DNA of 64,000 nucleotides from Myxococcus stipitatus DSM 14675. GTDB taxonomy: Bacteria; Myxococcota; Myxococcia; Myxococcales; Myxococcaceae. Below are positions 1 through 8,430 of this stretch, piece by piece (positions within the stretch are counted from its first letter, which is position 1; each line of letters starts with the position of its first letter). The stretch lies in NCBI RefSeq assembly GCF_000331735.1, contig NC_020126.1:7753501-7817500 (forward strand), written 5' to 3'. Position numbers and translations under genes: made by a program. Below the pieces are notes generated by a model. It was not told the origin of the DNA. It did no database searches and was given only the letters and a program-made list of their open reading frames with translations.

Positions 1-1284
1 GCGCGAGGGAACCGTGCCCTCCGAGGCCAGCGCCTCCGTCAGCCGGAGGAAGTCCTCGGGGTTCCGGATGGGCACCTCGTAGCTGCCGTCATCGTGGCGC
101 CGGAACACCTCGCCCCGGTGGACGAAGGTGCAGCGCGCCCCCGTGCCCGACATGCTCCGCGCGAGCGCCGCCCCCAGCCCGCCTCGGTCGGAGAAGACGA
201 GGCAGTGCGCCGTGTCGCGCTCCGACTCGGCGGGGAGCGCGCTCGCGACGCGTCGCCACCGGGGCGCGTACAGCCACGCGTGCGGAAGGTCGGCGTAGCG
301 GCGTGTCCGCATCAACTGCTCGCGGTTCATCGCCTCCAGCCGCTCTGGAGCCAGCTCGCCTCGCTTCTCCGCGGTCAGCAGCACGTAGGCCGCCGCGCCG
401 CCTCGGAGCAGTCCTCCGAGCACCTCGTGCGAGCGCGCCGCCTCCGCGCGGACGTCCTCCGCGCCCCAGCCCAGCTGGGACAGACGCGCGTCCAGCGCGG
501 GCTCGTGGAGGAAGTTCCCCATCTCGCTCGCCGCGTCCACGCAGTCCGTGGCGAGGAAGCCATTCGAGGTGAGCCAGCCGACCAGCTCGTCCAGGAGCGG
601 CAACGCCAGCGGCTCGACATGGGGCAGCGACAGGGCCGTCTTCAGGAACACATCCCCGAGGACCAGCCGGCCTCCCTCGCGGACCTTCCTTCCCAGCGCG
701 GCGAAGAGGGGCGCCCGCTCGTCCGGATGGCGCAGGACCTCCCACCCGAAGGCGACGTCGAAGCCCGTCTCCAGCCCGTCCGCGTCCAGTCCGCCCGACA
801 CGACCTGGATGCGTCCCTCCAGCGAATGGGCCCGCACCCTCGCGCGCGCGGCCTCCGCCTCCTGGGGCGAGGACGCATGCCCGATGACGCGGAACGTCCC
901 GGGCCGCCGGGCCAGCGACACCCACTCGCGGCCGTCATCGCCTCCGAAGCCGAGGACTCGCTCACAGGTGGTGAGGTCCACGGCCCTGAACAGCGCCCCG
1001 CGCAGGTCGCGGTGTGCATCCGCGAGGAGCCGCGCCTGTTCTTCCGTGCCAGCGCCTTGCGCGGCCTGCACCCAGGAGAACGACGCGGAGACCTCCGGCA
1101 GTGGCGCGAGGGACCGGAAGTCCTCCGTGCCCTCCGGGAACACCGCGCTCAAGGGAGGGCGCGCGCGCGCCGCACGAGGCGCCGGAGCCTGTCCCTTCAG
1201 CGCCAACTCCAGCAGCGCCCGTCGCTCGGGCGAAAGCGCGGCGAGCCGCTCCGCGAGGCTGCGCCCCTGTCCCTGTTGTTCCAT
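1..1284 (-). CDS. PKS protein, C-methyltransferase plus start of KR (partial, runs off left edge)
   Basis: The reading frame is open from ATG at 1284 to base 1 (428 codons) with no stop, so the 3' end lies outside the window. An AGGAGG Shine-Dalgarno sits 7 bases upstream. The first ~25 residues (LAERLAALSPERRALLELAL) resemble the helical linker that begins many myxobacterial NRPS/PKS proteins. Residues ~60-330 look like a SAM-dependent methyltransferase of the PKS cMT type, although the SAM loop reads LGFGGDDGRE rather than LDxGxGxG. Residues ~335-428 look like the N-terminal structural half of a ketoreductase (LVFSDRGGLG, then a Y-x-V-P-x-x-x-P-x-D-F pattern). It lacks a KS and AT at its start, so it either supplies methylation and reduction in trans or continues into an unusual module. 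It is the last visible gene of the long operon, 94 bases after the preceding stop. The role is inferred; the domain family is fairly clear. Confidence 0.75.
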   Translation of the reverse strand, partial: MEQQGQGRSLAERLAALSPERRALLELALKGQAPAPRAARARPPLSAVFPEGTEDFRSLAPLPEVSASFSWVQAAQGAGTEEQARLLADAHRDLRGALFRAVDLTTCERVLGFGGDDGREWVSLARRPGTFRVIGHASSPQEAEAARARVRAHSLEGRIQVVSGGLDADGLETGFDVAFGWEVLRHPDERAPLFAALGRKVREGGRLVLGDVFLKTALSLPHVEPLALPLLDELVGWLTSNGFLATDCVDAASEMGNFLHEPALDARLSQLGWGAEDVRAEAARSHEVLGGLLRGGAAAYVLLTAEKRGELAPERLEAMNREQLMRTRRYADLPHAWLYAPRWRRVASALPAESERDTAHCLVFSDRGGLGAALARSMSGTGARCTFVHRGEVFRRHDDGSYEVPIRNPEDFLRLTEALASEGTVPSR

Positions 1285-1378
1285 GCGACCGCCTCCTGGA
1301 CGACACCTCTCCCGCGGCGGGCAGCGCCCACCGACGTGGCGAGGAGAACCGTGGATGCACAGCGCGAATGAAGCGGCG

Positions 1379-1876
1379 CTAGGTGAGGTTGATCTTCTCC
1401 GGAGCCGAGGGCCCGGACACCCCGCCCGGACCGCCCTCCGTGCTTCGAGGCGGACTCGCCGTCGCGGCGGGCATGGGGTGGCCTGGAATATGGGGCGTCT
1501 CGGACGCCGGGGGTTCGGTGGTGCTCCCTCCCGCCGACGCACGGAGCCGCGAGGTCGCCTCCTGCATCATCTGCTTGATGGTCATCATGCGCGGGCTGAG
1601 CGGGCCCTCCGCGCCGCTCGAGGAGGACGCCCTCCCGGGCCCCGGCCGAGGCTCACCCTGAATCGCCATGTCGATGTGCTCCAGCTCGCGAATCTGCGCC
1701 TGGAGCAGATGGGAGACCCCTTGCAGCACGTCCCGCTTCGCGCGGAAGAGTTGCTGGATGAAGCCTCGGCCTCCGGGAATCACGGAGTCGACGACCTCGG
1801 CGACCTTGGCCCCTTCCTCGGGCTGGGTCTCGAAGCGGAAGAAGTCCTTGGGCAAACGCTGCTTCTGCCTGGTCAT
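1379..1876 (-). CDS. Hypothetical 165-residue protein coupled to ArsA-like ATPase
   Basis: I do not recognise this family. The start ATG overlaps the TGA of the ArsA-like gene (ATGA), so translation is coupled. Residues ~1-75 are mixed charged/hydrophobic and predicted largely helical, with an FFRFETQPEEG stretch near the start and a possible amphipathic segment around VLQGVSHLLQAQIRELEHIDMAIQ. Residues ~75-165 are rich in Pro, Ser, Gly and Thr and look disordered, apart from a short MMTIKQMMQEA helix. There is no signal peptide or membrane segment. Coupling to the ATPase suggests a partner or client of it. Codon bias matches its neighbours, so it is a genuine gene. Confidence 0.7.
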   Translation of the reverse strand: MTRQKQRLPKDFFRFETQPEEGAKVAEVVDSVIPGGRGFIQQLFRAKRDVLQGVSHLLQAQIRELEHIDMAIQGEPRPGPGRASSSSGAEGPLSPRMMTIKQMMQEATSRLRASAGGSTTEPPASETPHIPGHPMPAATASPPRSTEGGPGGVSGPSAPEKINLT

Positions 1877-3000
1877 GTCTGAACCCTTTCTTTCTTGAAC
1901 TCAATGACAAGCTTCTCGCCATCCATCCGGGCCCCCGAGGTGGGGAGCTGCGCGACCATCCTCGGGAGCAGGACATTGCGCCGGAGGGCGCCCACCTGGA
2001 TGACCAGCTCCGCCTCGCGCCGGGAGAGGGCGACATCGCCCTTGCGGACGAAGGGCAGCTGGACCTCCAGCCTGTACTCATCCACCGCGACCTTCCCCAC
2101 CCCGACGGCGGGAGGGGAGCCCACGGTCCGCACCGGGTCCTCGCCCCGGAAGAGCTTCGAAGCGAAGGACTCGAGCGCGGCGATTCCGTTCACATCGTCA
2201 CTCTGACGCTCCATCCCCATCGCGGGCACGGGCCCCGCGAGGCCCTGGAGCTCCTCGAGCGGGGGCACGCCTCCCGGCACGAGGTCATTGAAGACCATTC
2301 CATCCAAGGCAACACCTTGCAGGCCGAGGGCCGTGCAGGCGCGCCGCGTGGCCTGACAGGCCCGAGCATCCAGCGTCGTCACCCACCGCACGGTCGTCAC
2401 GGTGGGGTCGCGCAGCAGGGTCCCCACGTCCATCAGCCTGTCGCTGACGGCGTGGAGCACATCGGGGTCCCCGCGCGAGGGCCTCACGCGGCGAGCCCCC
2501 TGCTCCGGGGGCCTCGTCCTGCGCGCGAACCAGCTCACCGCGTCCGCGCCTCCGACGAAGCGCAGCAGGTCACCCAAGGAGGGGCCATCGATGACGATGA
2601 GCTCGTACGTCCGCGCGCGGGTGTACTCGTCGAGCAGGAGGAGCGCCAGCAGCACCTCCAGCCCCGGCATGAGCGCGACCTCCTCCGCCGTCACATCCTC
2701 CAGCCCACCGCCCAGCAGCGCGGCCAGCTCGCCTCGGCCCGAGCTCCAGCGGCGCTGGAGCTCCGCGGAGACGTCCAGCTCCTGGAGGTGCAGGGAGTCC
2801 TCGACGCGAACGGGCTGCCCTCGGGGGCCGGGATGCGCGAGCACCTGCAGGCCGAAGGCCCCGCTCAGGTCCCGCGAGGTGTCGAAGGAGAAGACGAGCG
2901 TGCGGAGCCCCCGGCGCGAAGCCGCCAGGGCCGTGGCCGCCGCCACCGTCGTCTTCCCCACCCCACCACATCCCGAGACAAGGCGTATCCGGGTCGTCAT
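1873..3000 (-). CDS. ArsA/GET3-family ATPase with C-terminal HSP20-like domain
   Basis: The N-terminus carries a deviant Walker A loop, GCGGVGKTT (residues 10-18 from this start), typical of the ArsA/Get3/MinD class, with FSFDTSRDLSG following as the switch I-like region and LIVIDGPSLGDLLRF as the Walker B/switch II region. The last ~80 residues (VDEYRLEVQLPFVRK to LVIEFKK) match the small HSP20-like beta-sandwich found at the end of many bacterial ArsA homologues. Get3/ArsA proteins move hydrophobic or metalloid cargo using ATP. No arsenic genes are nearby, so metalloid transport is unlikely. The ATG at 3000 puts the P-loop at the usual position; an alternative ATG at 3018 follows the patatin TGA by one base and is possible. 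It sits in the polyketide operon between the lipase and the small unknown gene. A role in handling a hydrophobic product or membrane protein is a guess. Confidence 0.85.
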   Translation of the reverse strand: MTTRIRLVSGCGGVGKTTVAAATALAASRRGLRTLVFSFDTSRDLSGAFGLQVLAHPGPRGQPVRVEDSLHLQELDVSAELQRRWSSGRGELAALLGGGLEDVTAEEVALMPGLEVLLALLLLDEYTRARTYELIVIDGPSLGDLLRFVGGADAVSWFARRTRPPEQGARRVRPSRGDPDVLHAVSDRLMDVGTLLRDPTVTTVRWVTTLDARACQATRRACTALGLQGVALDGMVFNDLVPGGVPPLEELQGLAGPVPAMGMERQSDDVNGIAALESFASKLFRGEDPVRTVGSPPAVGVGKVAVDEYRLEVQLPFVRKGDVALSRREAELVIQVGALRRNVLLPRMVAQLPTSGARMDGEKLVIEFKKERVQT

Positions 3001-3019
3001 GGCCGCGTTCCCGGACATC

Positions 3020-4120
3020 TCAGGTCCCGACTTGTGAAGGCTGCGCGCCCTGCTGCGCCTCACCCAGCCAGCCGGACTTCTCGACCCACCGCTTCGCGCG
3101 CTGGAGCTGGTCCATGGTGCCCTGCTGGCTCAACAGGCCGACGAGCACCGTCCCCACCTCCTGCGAGTCATAGGCGGAGAGGCGCTGGTCCACGGTGGGG
3201 TCCAGCCGGAGGTACTTCTTCCGGAGAATCATCCGGCACTGGTAGTTCACCGCGTCGGAGCCGGCCTCCAGCAGCATCTTCACCAGGACCATCGGGTCGC
3301 GGAGGTTGAGCAGCCACGGGGCAAAGCCCCAGTTGGCCTCTCCGTCCTTGAAGGTGGGGTCGAGGAACGCGGACATGATTCCGTTGCCCATCGACAGCAC
3401 CAGGATGGACTCCAGGCTGGGCGGCTCCGTCGCCAGCGTGTCCACCGACTCATGCTTGTTCGGACGGGAGATGTTGTTGATGGCCTGCGCCAGCCCCACG
3501 AGCGAGGGATTGTTGGCGTAGAGCCCCCCGTCCACGTAGCCGCTGCCCCGGTCCTTGGAGCCTTGATAGATGGGATAGGAGAGCGGCGGAGAGCCGCTGC
3601 GCATCAGCACGTCGACCAGCAGCTCATCGAGGTCCGGGTCCGTCTCCGGGCCGGTGTTGTGGAAGACCTTCGACTTCCAGGTCCGCAGGCCCTTGCGCGT
3701 CCCGTCGAGCTGGAAGCTGGGAATCACGACCTTGCGCTTGAGGTCTCCCAGGCGCGTCGTCTTCCCGAAGTAGCTGCTCAGGTAGTCGCGCATGTAGTTC
3801 GAGTCGAGCAGCGAGCTGGTGCCCGTCATCGCCTTCAGGGTGCGTCCCAGGGACACGCCCTTCTTGTTCATCGCGACGGCCTCGCCCCAGAACTGGAGGT
3901 TCCGGTCGTAGGCGCTGTCCGGGTCTTCCTCCCGAGCGAAGAACGCCGCGTTGAACGAGCCCGCGGAGGTCCCCACGAAGAGGTCCACCTGGTTGAGGAG
4001 GGTTCGTCGCTCCCCCGCGGTGTCGAGCGTCTGCCGAAGCGCGCCGAGCATCCCGGTGGCGACATAGCCTGTACCTCCGGAGATGGAGGAACCGTCCAGG
4101 GACAGGATTCGATAGGGCAT
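3020..4120 (-). CDS. Patatin-like phospholipase/acyl hydrolase
   Basis: This is a Ser-Asp dyad hydrolase. The nucleophile elbow is GTSAG with Ser52, and the catalytic Asp is D197 in VDGGLYANNP. The oxyanion-hole loop near the N-terminus reads LDGSSISGGTG instead of the usual DGGGxRG, a mild departure. Length (366 residues) suits a single patatin domain, and no signal peptide or membrane segment is present. ATG at 4120 is chosen because AAGGAGG lies 7 bases upstream and the start overlaps the preceding NRPS stop (TGATG); a GTG three bases earlier is possible. Family members hydrolyse acyl esters of lipids. Directly following the TE-bearing NRPS gene, it could edit, release or esterify the product, or act on membrane lipid; which of these is not shown by the sequence. 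Confidence 0.88.
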   Translation of the reverse strand: MPYRILSLDGSSISGGTGYVATGMLGALRQTLDTAGERRTLLNQVDLFVGTSAGSFNAAFFAREEDPDSAYDRNLQFWGEAVAMNKKGVSLGRTLKAMTGTSSLLDSNYMRDYLSSYFGKTTRLGDLKRKVVIPSFQLDGTRKGLRTWKSKVFHNTGPETDPDLDELLVDVLMRSGSPPLSYPIYQGSKDRGSGYVDGGLYANNPSLVGLAQAINNISRPNKHESVDTLATEPPSLESILVLSMGNGIMSAFLDPTFKDGEANWGFAPWLLNLRDPMVLVKMLLEAGSDAVNYQCRMILRKKYLRLDPTVDQRLSAYDSQEVGTVLVGLLSQQGTMDQLQRAKRWVEKSGWLGEAQQGAQPSQVGT

Positions 4121-7100
4121 CACGCGACCTCCTTCGAGAACTGCGTGTTCGCCCCGCTCGCGGACAAGAGCGCGCGCGGGGGTTCCTCAAGAGCCAGTCC
4201 TGACACGGCCGCGTCCAGGCAGCGCTGCAGCTGGGCCGCCAGCACCGCGACGTGATTCTCGTCCAGGACGAGTGTCATGTGATTGCCAGGAACAGCAATG
4301 ACTTGCACGCCGCCCAGGGCAAATCTTCGCACACTGTCGACGAGTGAATCCCTGCCTTCGGTGGGCGGCGCCGCACGGAAGAGCGTGGCGCTGCCGCCAT
4401 ACGCGGAGAAGGTGTAGGAGCGCTCCGCGCGAAGCGTGGCCATCATGTTGCGGGCCGAGCGCGCCACGTCCTTCAGGAATCTTCGCAAGTAGGTGCGCCT
4501 CCCGAGCGAGTCCTTGCGCCAGAGGTCCCGAGGCACCTCGGGCAGGCTGATGCCCATCCACTCGCCCACCAATCGCAAGCTCGCGTAGTCCTTCGGCAGC
4601 GGCGTCTCCGCCAGCACCTTCACCAGCTGCGAGCCCGTGGAGACCGCCTCGCGAAGGTCCTGGCTGTCCTGCGCGGCCTTGCGGTCCAGCGAGGCACCGT
4701 CAATCAGGCCGAGCAACGCGACCTGCTCCCCCTGGACCTCGAGCTGGCGCGCCATCTCGCAGACGATGATGCCGCCGTAGGACCAACCCGCGAGGTGATA
4801 GGGCCCGCGCGGCTGGAGCTTGCGCATGACGTCCACGTAGTGCGCCGCCGTCTCCTCCACCGTGCCGTGGGGCGTGCTGTCCTCTTGCAAGCCCGGCATC
4901 TCGAAGCCGAAGACGGGCTGCCCGGCGCGCAGGTGCTGGGAGAGGGAGACGTAGACGGCCGGGTTGCCCGCGGAGGGCGGGGCCATGAACAGCGGCGGGT
5001 TCCCTCGCGGCCCGCGCGGCTTCAGCGTCACCACGCCCTCCGGCAGCTTCGGCGCCAGGGCTCCGGCCTGTGAGTCGATCCACTGCGCCAGCCCCTCCAC
5101 CGAGGGCCGCTCGAACACCTCGTTGAGCGGGACCTCCACGTGCAGCAGCCCCCGGACGCGCGCGATGAGCGTGATGGCCAGCAGCGAGTGGCCTCCCAGG
5201 TCGAAGAAGCTCTGGTCGGGTGCGACGTCGCTCAGCCCCAGCAGCTCGCGGTAGAGGCCCTGGAGCTTCTGCTCGGTGTCCGTCAGGCCCGCGGCGCCAC
5301 GCGCCACGAGTCCCCGCTTCCCCGAAGACGGCGCGGGGAGTGCCTTGCGGTCCACCTTGCCGCTGGGGGTCAGCGGCAGCGCGTCCAGGACGACGTAGGC
5401 CGAGGGCCGCATGAACTCGGGGAGCTGCGATTGGAGGGACTCGCGCAGCGCGACCTCCAGCGACGCCCCGCCCCGCTCCGAGGACTGGACGTAGGCGACG
5501 AGGCGCGGCTCCAGTCCGGGCACACGCTCCAACACCACGGCGGCATGTACGACGCGCGGGTGCCGGGCGAGCGCCGCCTCCACCTCTCCGGACTCGACGC
5601 GGTGGCCGCGAATCTTGAGCTGGTCGTCCAGCCGCCCCAGGAACTCGAGGGTGCCGTCCGGCAGGGAGCGGGCCAGGTCTCCCGTGCGATAGAGCCGCGT
5701 CCCCTCCTGACCTGAGCCTGGGAGCGCGAAGGGATTCGGCACGAAGCGCTCGGCCGTCAGGTCGGGACGCCGCAGGTAGCCGCGAGCCAGCCCCTCGCCG
5801 CCGATGTGCAGCTCACCGGGCACGCCGATGGGCACCGGCTGTCCTCGCCGGTCCAGGACATACAGCGCGGTGTTGGTGATGGGCTTGCCGATGGGAATCC
5901 GCTCGGGGAGCGGAGCACCGCCTGGGGACAGCGCGTGGAAGCAGCAGGCGACGGCGGCCTCCGTCGGGCCGTACTCGTTGATGACGCGCGCGGTGAGCCG
6001 CTGCTCCCGCCAGGTCTCCAGGTCTCCGCCGTTCAGCCCCTCGCCGCCGAGCACCACCGCGTGGGTGCGCTCCAGCACCTCCCGCAGCCGTCCCAGTCCG
6101 TCGAACGCGCGCAGGTGCGAGGGCGTCAGCTTGATGAAGCTGAAGCCCTGTTCCGGGTAGTCGCGCGAGGACAGCAGGTCCAACTCCTGGCCCCGGGGCA
6201 GCAGGAACAGGGCACGCCCCGCGAGGAGCGGAGCGAAGAGGCTGGTCAGCGTCCCGTCGAAGCTGATGGAGCCGAGCACCGGGCTCCCCGTGCCCTCGTG
6301 GAGCCGGTACGTCTCCACGCTCCAGCGCAGGTAGTTGACGATGCTCCGGTGCGTGACCTCCGTGCCCTTCGGCTGTCCCGTCGAGCCGGAGGTGTAGAGG
6401 ACATAGGCCAGGTGCTCGGAGCCGACGTCCCTGCGCAGGCGCTTGCCCACGGTGTCCGGGAAGCGCTCGCACGAATCATCCACCGGGAGCACCTTCGTCC
6501 CGGGGAACTCCAGCTCCAGCGGGGCGCTCGACGTGAGCAGCAGCCGAGGACGCGCATCGCTCACGATGCGCCGCAGCCGCGCGGGAGGCTCGTCCGGGTC
6601 GAGCGCGAGGAACGCGCCGCCGGCCTTGAGCACCGCGAGCAGGCTCACCACCAGCAGGGGCGAGCGCTCCATGCAGATGCCCACCAGCGTCTCGGGGCCC
6701 ACGCCTCGGGCTTGGAGCGCCACCGCGAGCCGGTCGCTGCGCTGGTCCAGCTCGCCGTACGTCAGCTCCCAGTCCCCCATGACGAGCGCACAGGCATCCG
6801 GGCTCCGCGCCGCGCGCGCCTCGATGAGCTCGTGCAGGCAGGACGTGCGGGGGCCTTCCCCGCGGGTGTCGTTCCACGTCCGGAGGACCCGCTCCCGGTC
6901 CTCCACCGGGAGCACGGGCAGGTCCGCCACCGGGCGCTGGGGCTCGGTGAGCAGGCCCTGGAGCAGCACGTGGAAGCAGTCCGCGTAGTGCTGAATCGTG
7001 CTCCGGTCGAAGAGGTCCCGGTTGAACACGAACCGGACCGTGAGCCGGTCCGAGTGGTCATCCACGAAGAGGTTGAGGTCGAAGCGCGAGGACGTCGTCT

Positions 7101-8430
7101 CGAACTCGAGCGGGACGATTCGCATCCCCGCCGGGTCCGGCAGCGAATCCACCGCGCGCGCCCAGGAGAACACCGCCTGGAACAGCGGGTTGTAGCCGGG
7201 GTTCCGCGCGGGCTTCAGCTCCTCGACCAGGAGGTCGAAGGGCAGGTCCTGGTGCGCGAAGGACTCGAGGACGACCTCCCGGACGCGCTTCACCACGGTG
7301 GAGAACCCCGGCGCGCCGCCCAGGTCCACGCGCATCACCAGGTTGTCGACGAAGAACCCCACCAGCGGCTCCAGCTCGGGGCGGGTCCGGTTGATGGCGT
7401 TGGCACCGACGACCAGGTCCTCGCGGCCGGTGAGGCGGTGCAGCAGGACGAAGAAGGCGGCCAGCATGCCCATGAAGGGCGTGGCGTTGGCGGAGTGGCT
7501 CAGGGCCTTCAGGGCCTCGGTCAGCGCGGAGCCCACCTCGAGGCGGACCTCGCCCCCCGAATAGGTCTGCACGCGGGGACGGGGACGGTCCGCGGGGAGC
7601 TCCAGCAAGGGCGGCATCCCCGCGAGCCGTCGCCTCCAGGCGTCGACGAGGCCCCGGCGGACGTCGCCTTGCAGGTGGCTCCGCTGCCAGATGGCGAAGT
7701 CGGAGTACTGGAGCGGCAGCGGCGGGAGCGGTGACGGGAGTCCCTGGGCGAAGGCCGTGTAGAGGACCATCAGCTCGCGCATGAGGATGCCGCGCGCCCA
7801 GACGTCCGCGGAGATGTGGTGCAGGCAGACCTGGATGAACTGGCCCTTGGCGCCTCGGTCGACGACGAGGACCCGGGTCAGCGGCCCCTCGGACAGGTCG
7901 AAGGGCCGCTCACCCTCGCGGCGGAGGAACTCCTCCGTGCCGCCGGGCTCCTGGGCGAACACCTCCGGCTCGTCCATCACCACGAACTCGAGCCGAGGCT
8001 CGGGGTCGACCACCTGGACGGGAACCCCTTGCTGCTCGGCGTAGCGCGTGCGGAGGATCTCGTGGCGCCGGAGGATTTCGATGAAGCAGCGCTCCAGGAG
8101 CGCGGGGTCCAGGTGCCCCTCGACGCGCAGGGGCATGACCAGGTTGTAGGCGACGCCGCCGGGCTCCAGCCGGTCGAGGAACCACAGCCGCTGCTGCCCG
8201 TAGGACAGCGGCGCGGGCCCCGTGCGAGGCACCGGTGTGATGGGGCGCTCCTCGTTCGCGCGGTGGCGCTCGCGCAGCAGCGTCAGCAGCTCCTGCTTGT
8301 GTCCGGCGAGCAGGTTGCGCAGCTCCTCGCCCGCGGCCCCCTTCGGGCCTCGGAGCTTGAGGTTCTCCCCTTCCGCCCAGACCTCCAGGCCCCGCCGATT
8401 CAGCTCGGCGAGCAGCTCCCCCATCTTCAT
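4120..8430 (-). CDS. Terminal NRPS module: docking-C-A-PCP-TE, Asn-like A domain
   Basis: This 1,436-residue protein adds the last amino acid and releases the chain. Order: a TubC-type N-terminal docking domain (residues 1-55); condensation domain with HHISADV (H204, H205, D209; the usual final Gly is Val); adenylation domain with YTSGSTGQPKG; PCP with LGGHSL (Ser1082); type I thioesterase with GWSYGG (Ser1217) and His1384 in GNHMTLV. The ten pocket residues, aligned by eye, read D-G-T-K-V-G-E-V-A-K, closest to asparagine codes (D-L-T-K-L-G-E-V-G-K) except for Gly at the second position. Start ATG 8430 overlaps the upstream PKS stop as ATGA; the frame stays open far upstream, but that part is non-coding shadow. 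An Asn-type terminal residue fits a DKxanthene-like product. TE release could be hydrolytic. Confidence 0.93.
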   Translation of the reverse strand: MKMGELLAELNRRGLEVWAEGENLKLRGPKGAAGEELRNLLAGHKQELLTLLRERHRANEERPITPVPRTGPAPLSYGQQRLWFLDRLEPGGVAYNLVMPLRVEGHLDPALLERCFIEILRRHEILRTRYAEQQGVPVQVVDPEPRLEFVVMDEPEVFAQEPGGTEEFLRREGERPFDLSEGPLTRVLVVDRGAKGQFIQVCLHHISADVWARGILMRELMVLYTAFAQGLPSPLPPLPLQYSDFAIWQRSHLQGDVRRGLVDAWRRRLAGMPPLLELPADRPRPRVQTYSGGEVRLEVGSALTEALKALSHSANATPFMGMLAAFFVLLHRLTGREDLVVGANAINRTRPELEPLVGFFVDNLVMRVDLGGAPGFSTVVKRVREVVLESFAHQDLPFDLLVEELKPARNPGYNPLFQAVFSWARAVDSLPDPAGMRIVPLEFETTSSRFDLNLFVDDHSDRLTVRFVFNRDLFDRSTIQHYADCFHVLLQGLLTEPQRPVADLPVLPVEDRERVLRTWNDTRGEGPRTSCLHELIEARAARSPDACALVMGDWELTYGELDQRSDRLAVALQARGVGPETLVGICMERSPLLVVSLLAVLKAGGAFLALDPDEPPARLRRIVSDARPRLLLTSSAPLELEFPGTKVLPVDDSCERFPDTVGKRLRRDVGSEHLAYVLYTSGSTGQPKGTEVTHRSIVNYLRWSVETYRLHEGTGSPVLGSISFDGTLTSLFAPLLAGRALFLLPRGQELDLLSSRDYPEQGFSFIKLTPSHLRAFDGLGRLREVLERTHAVVLGGEGLNGGDLETWREQRLTARVINEYGPTEAAVACCFHALSPGGAPLPERIPIGKPITNTALYVLDRRGQPVPIGVPGELHIGGEGLARGYLRRPDLTAERFVPNPFALPGSGQEGTRLYRTGDLARSLPDGTLEFLGRLDDQLKIRGHRVESGEVEAALARHPRVVHAAVVLERVPGLEPRLVAYVQSSERGGASLEVALRESLQSQLPEFMRPSAYVVLDALPLTPSGKVDRKALPAPSSGKRGLVARGAAGLTDTEQKLQGLYRELLGLSDVAPDQSFFDLGGHSLLAITLIARVRGLLHVEVPLNEVFERPSVEGLAQWIDSQAGALAPKLPEGVVTLKPRGPRGNPPLFMAPPSAGNPAVYVSLSQHLRAGQPVFGFEMPGLQEDSTPHGTVEETAAHYVDVMRKLQPRGPYHLAGWSYGGIIVCEMARQLEVQGEQVALLGLIDGASLDRKAAQDSQDLREAVSTGSQLVKVLAETPLPKDYASLRLVGEWMGISLPEVPRDLWRKDSLGRRTYLRRFLKDVARSARNMMATLRAERSYTFSAYGGSATLFRAAPPTEGRDSLVDSVRRFALGGVQVIAVPGNHMTLVLDENHVAVLAAQLQRCLDAAVSGLALEEPPRALLSASGANTQFSKEVA

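Noticed and set aside
94-1371. Long plus-strand frame opposite the methyltransferase-KR gene
   Set aside because: No recognisable domains and Arg/Gln-rich composition; the minus frame starting at 1284 with AGGAGG gives methyltransferase and KR segments.
1873-3000. Arsenic resistance role for the ArsA-like ATPase
   Set aside because: No arsB, arsC or arsR-like gene is near, and the gene is embedded and coupled within the synthase operon.
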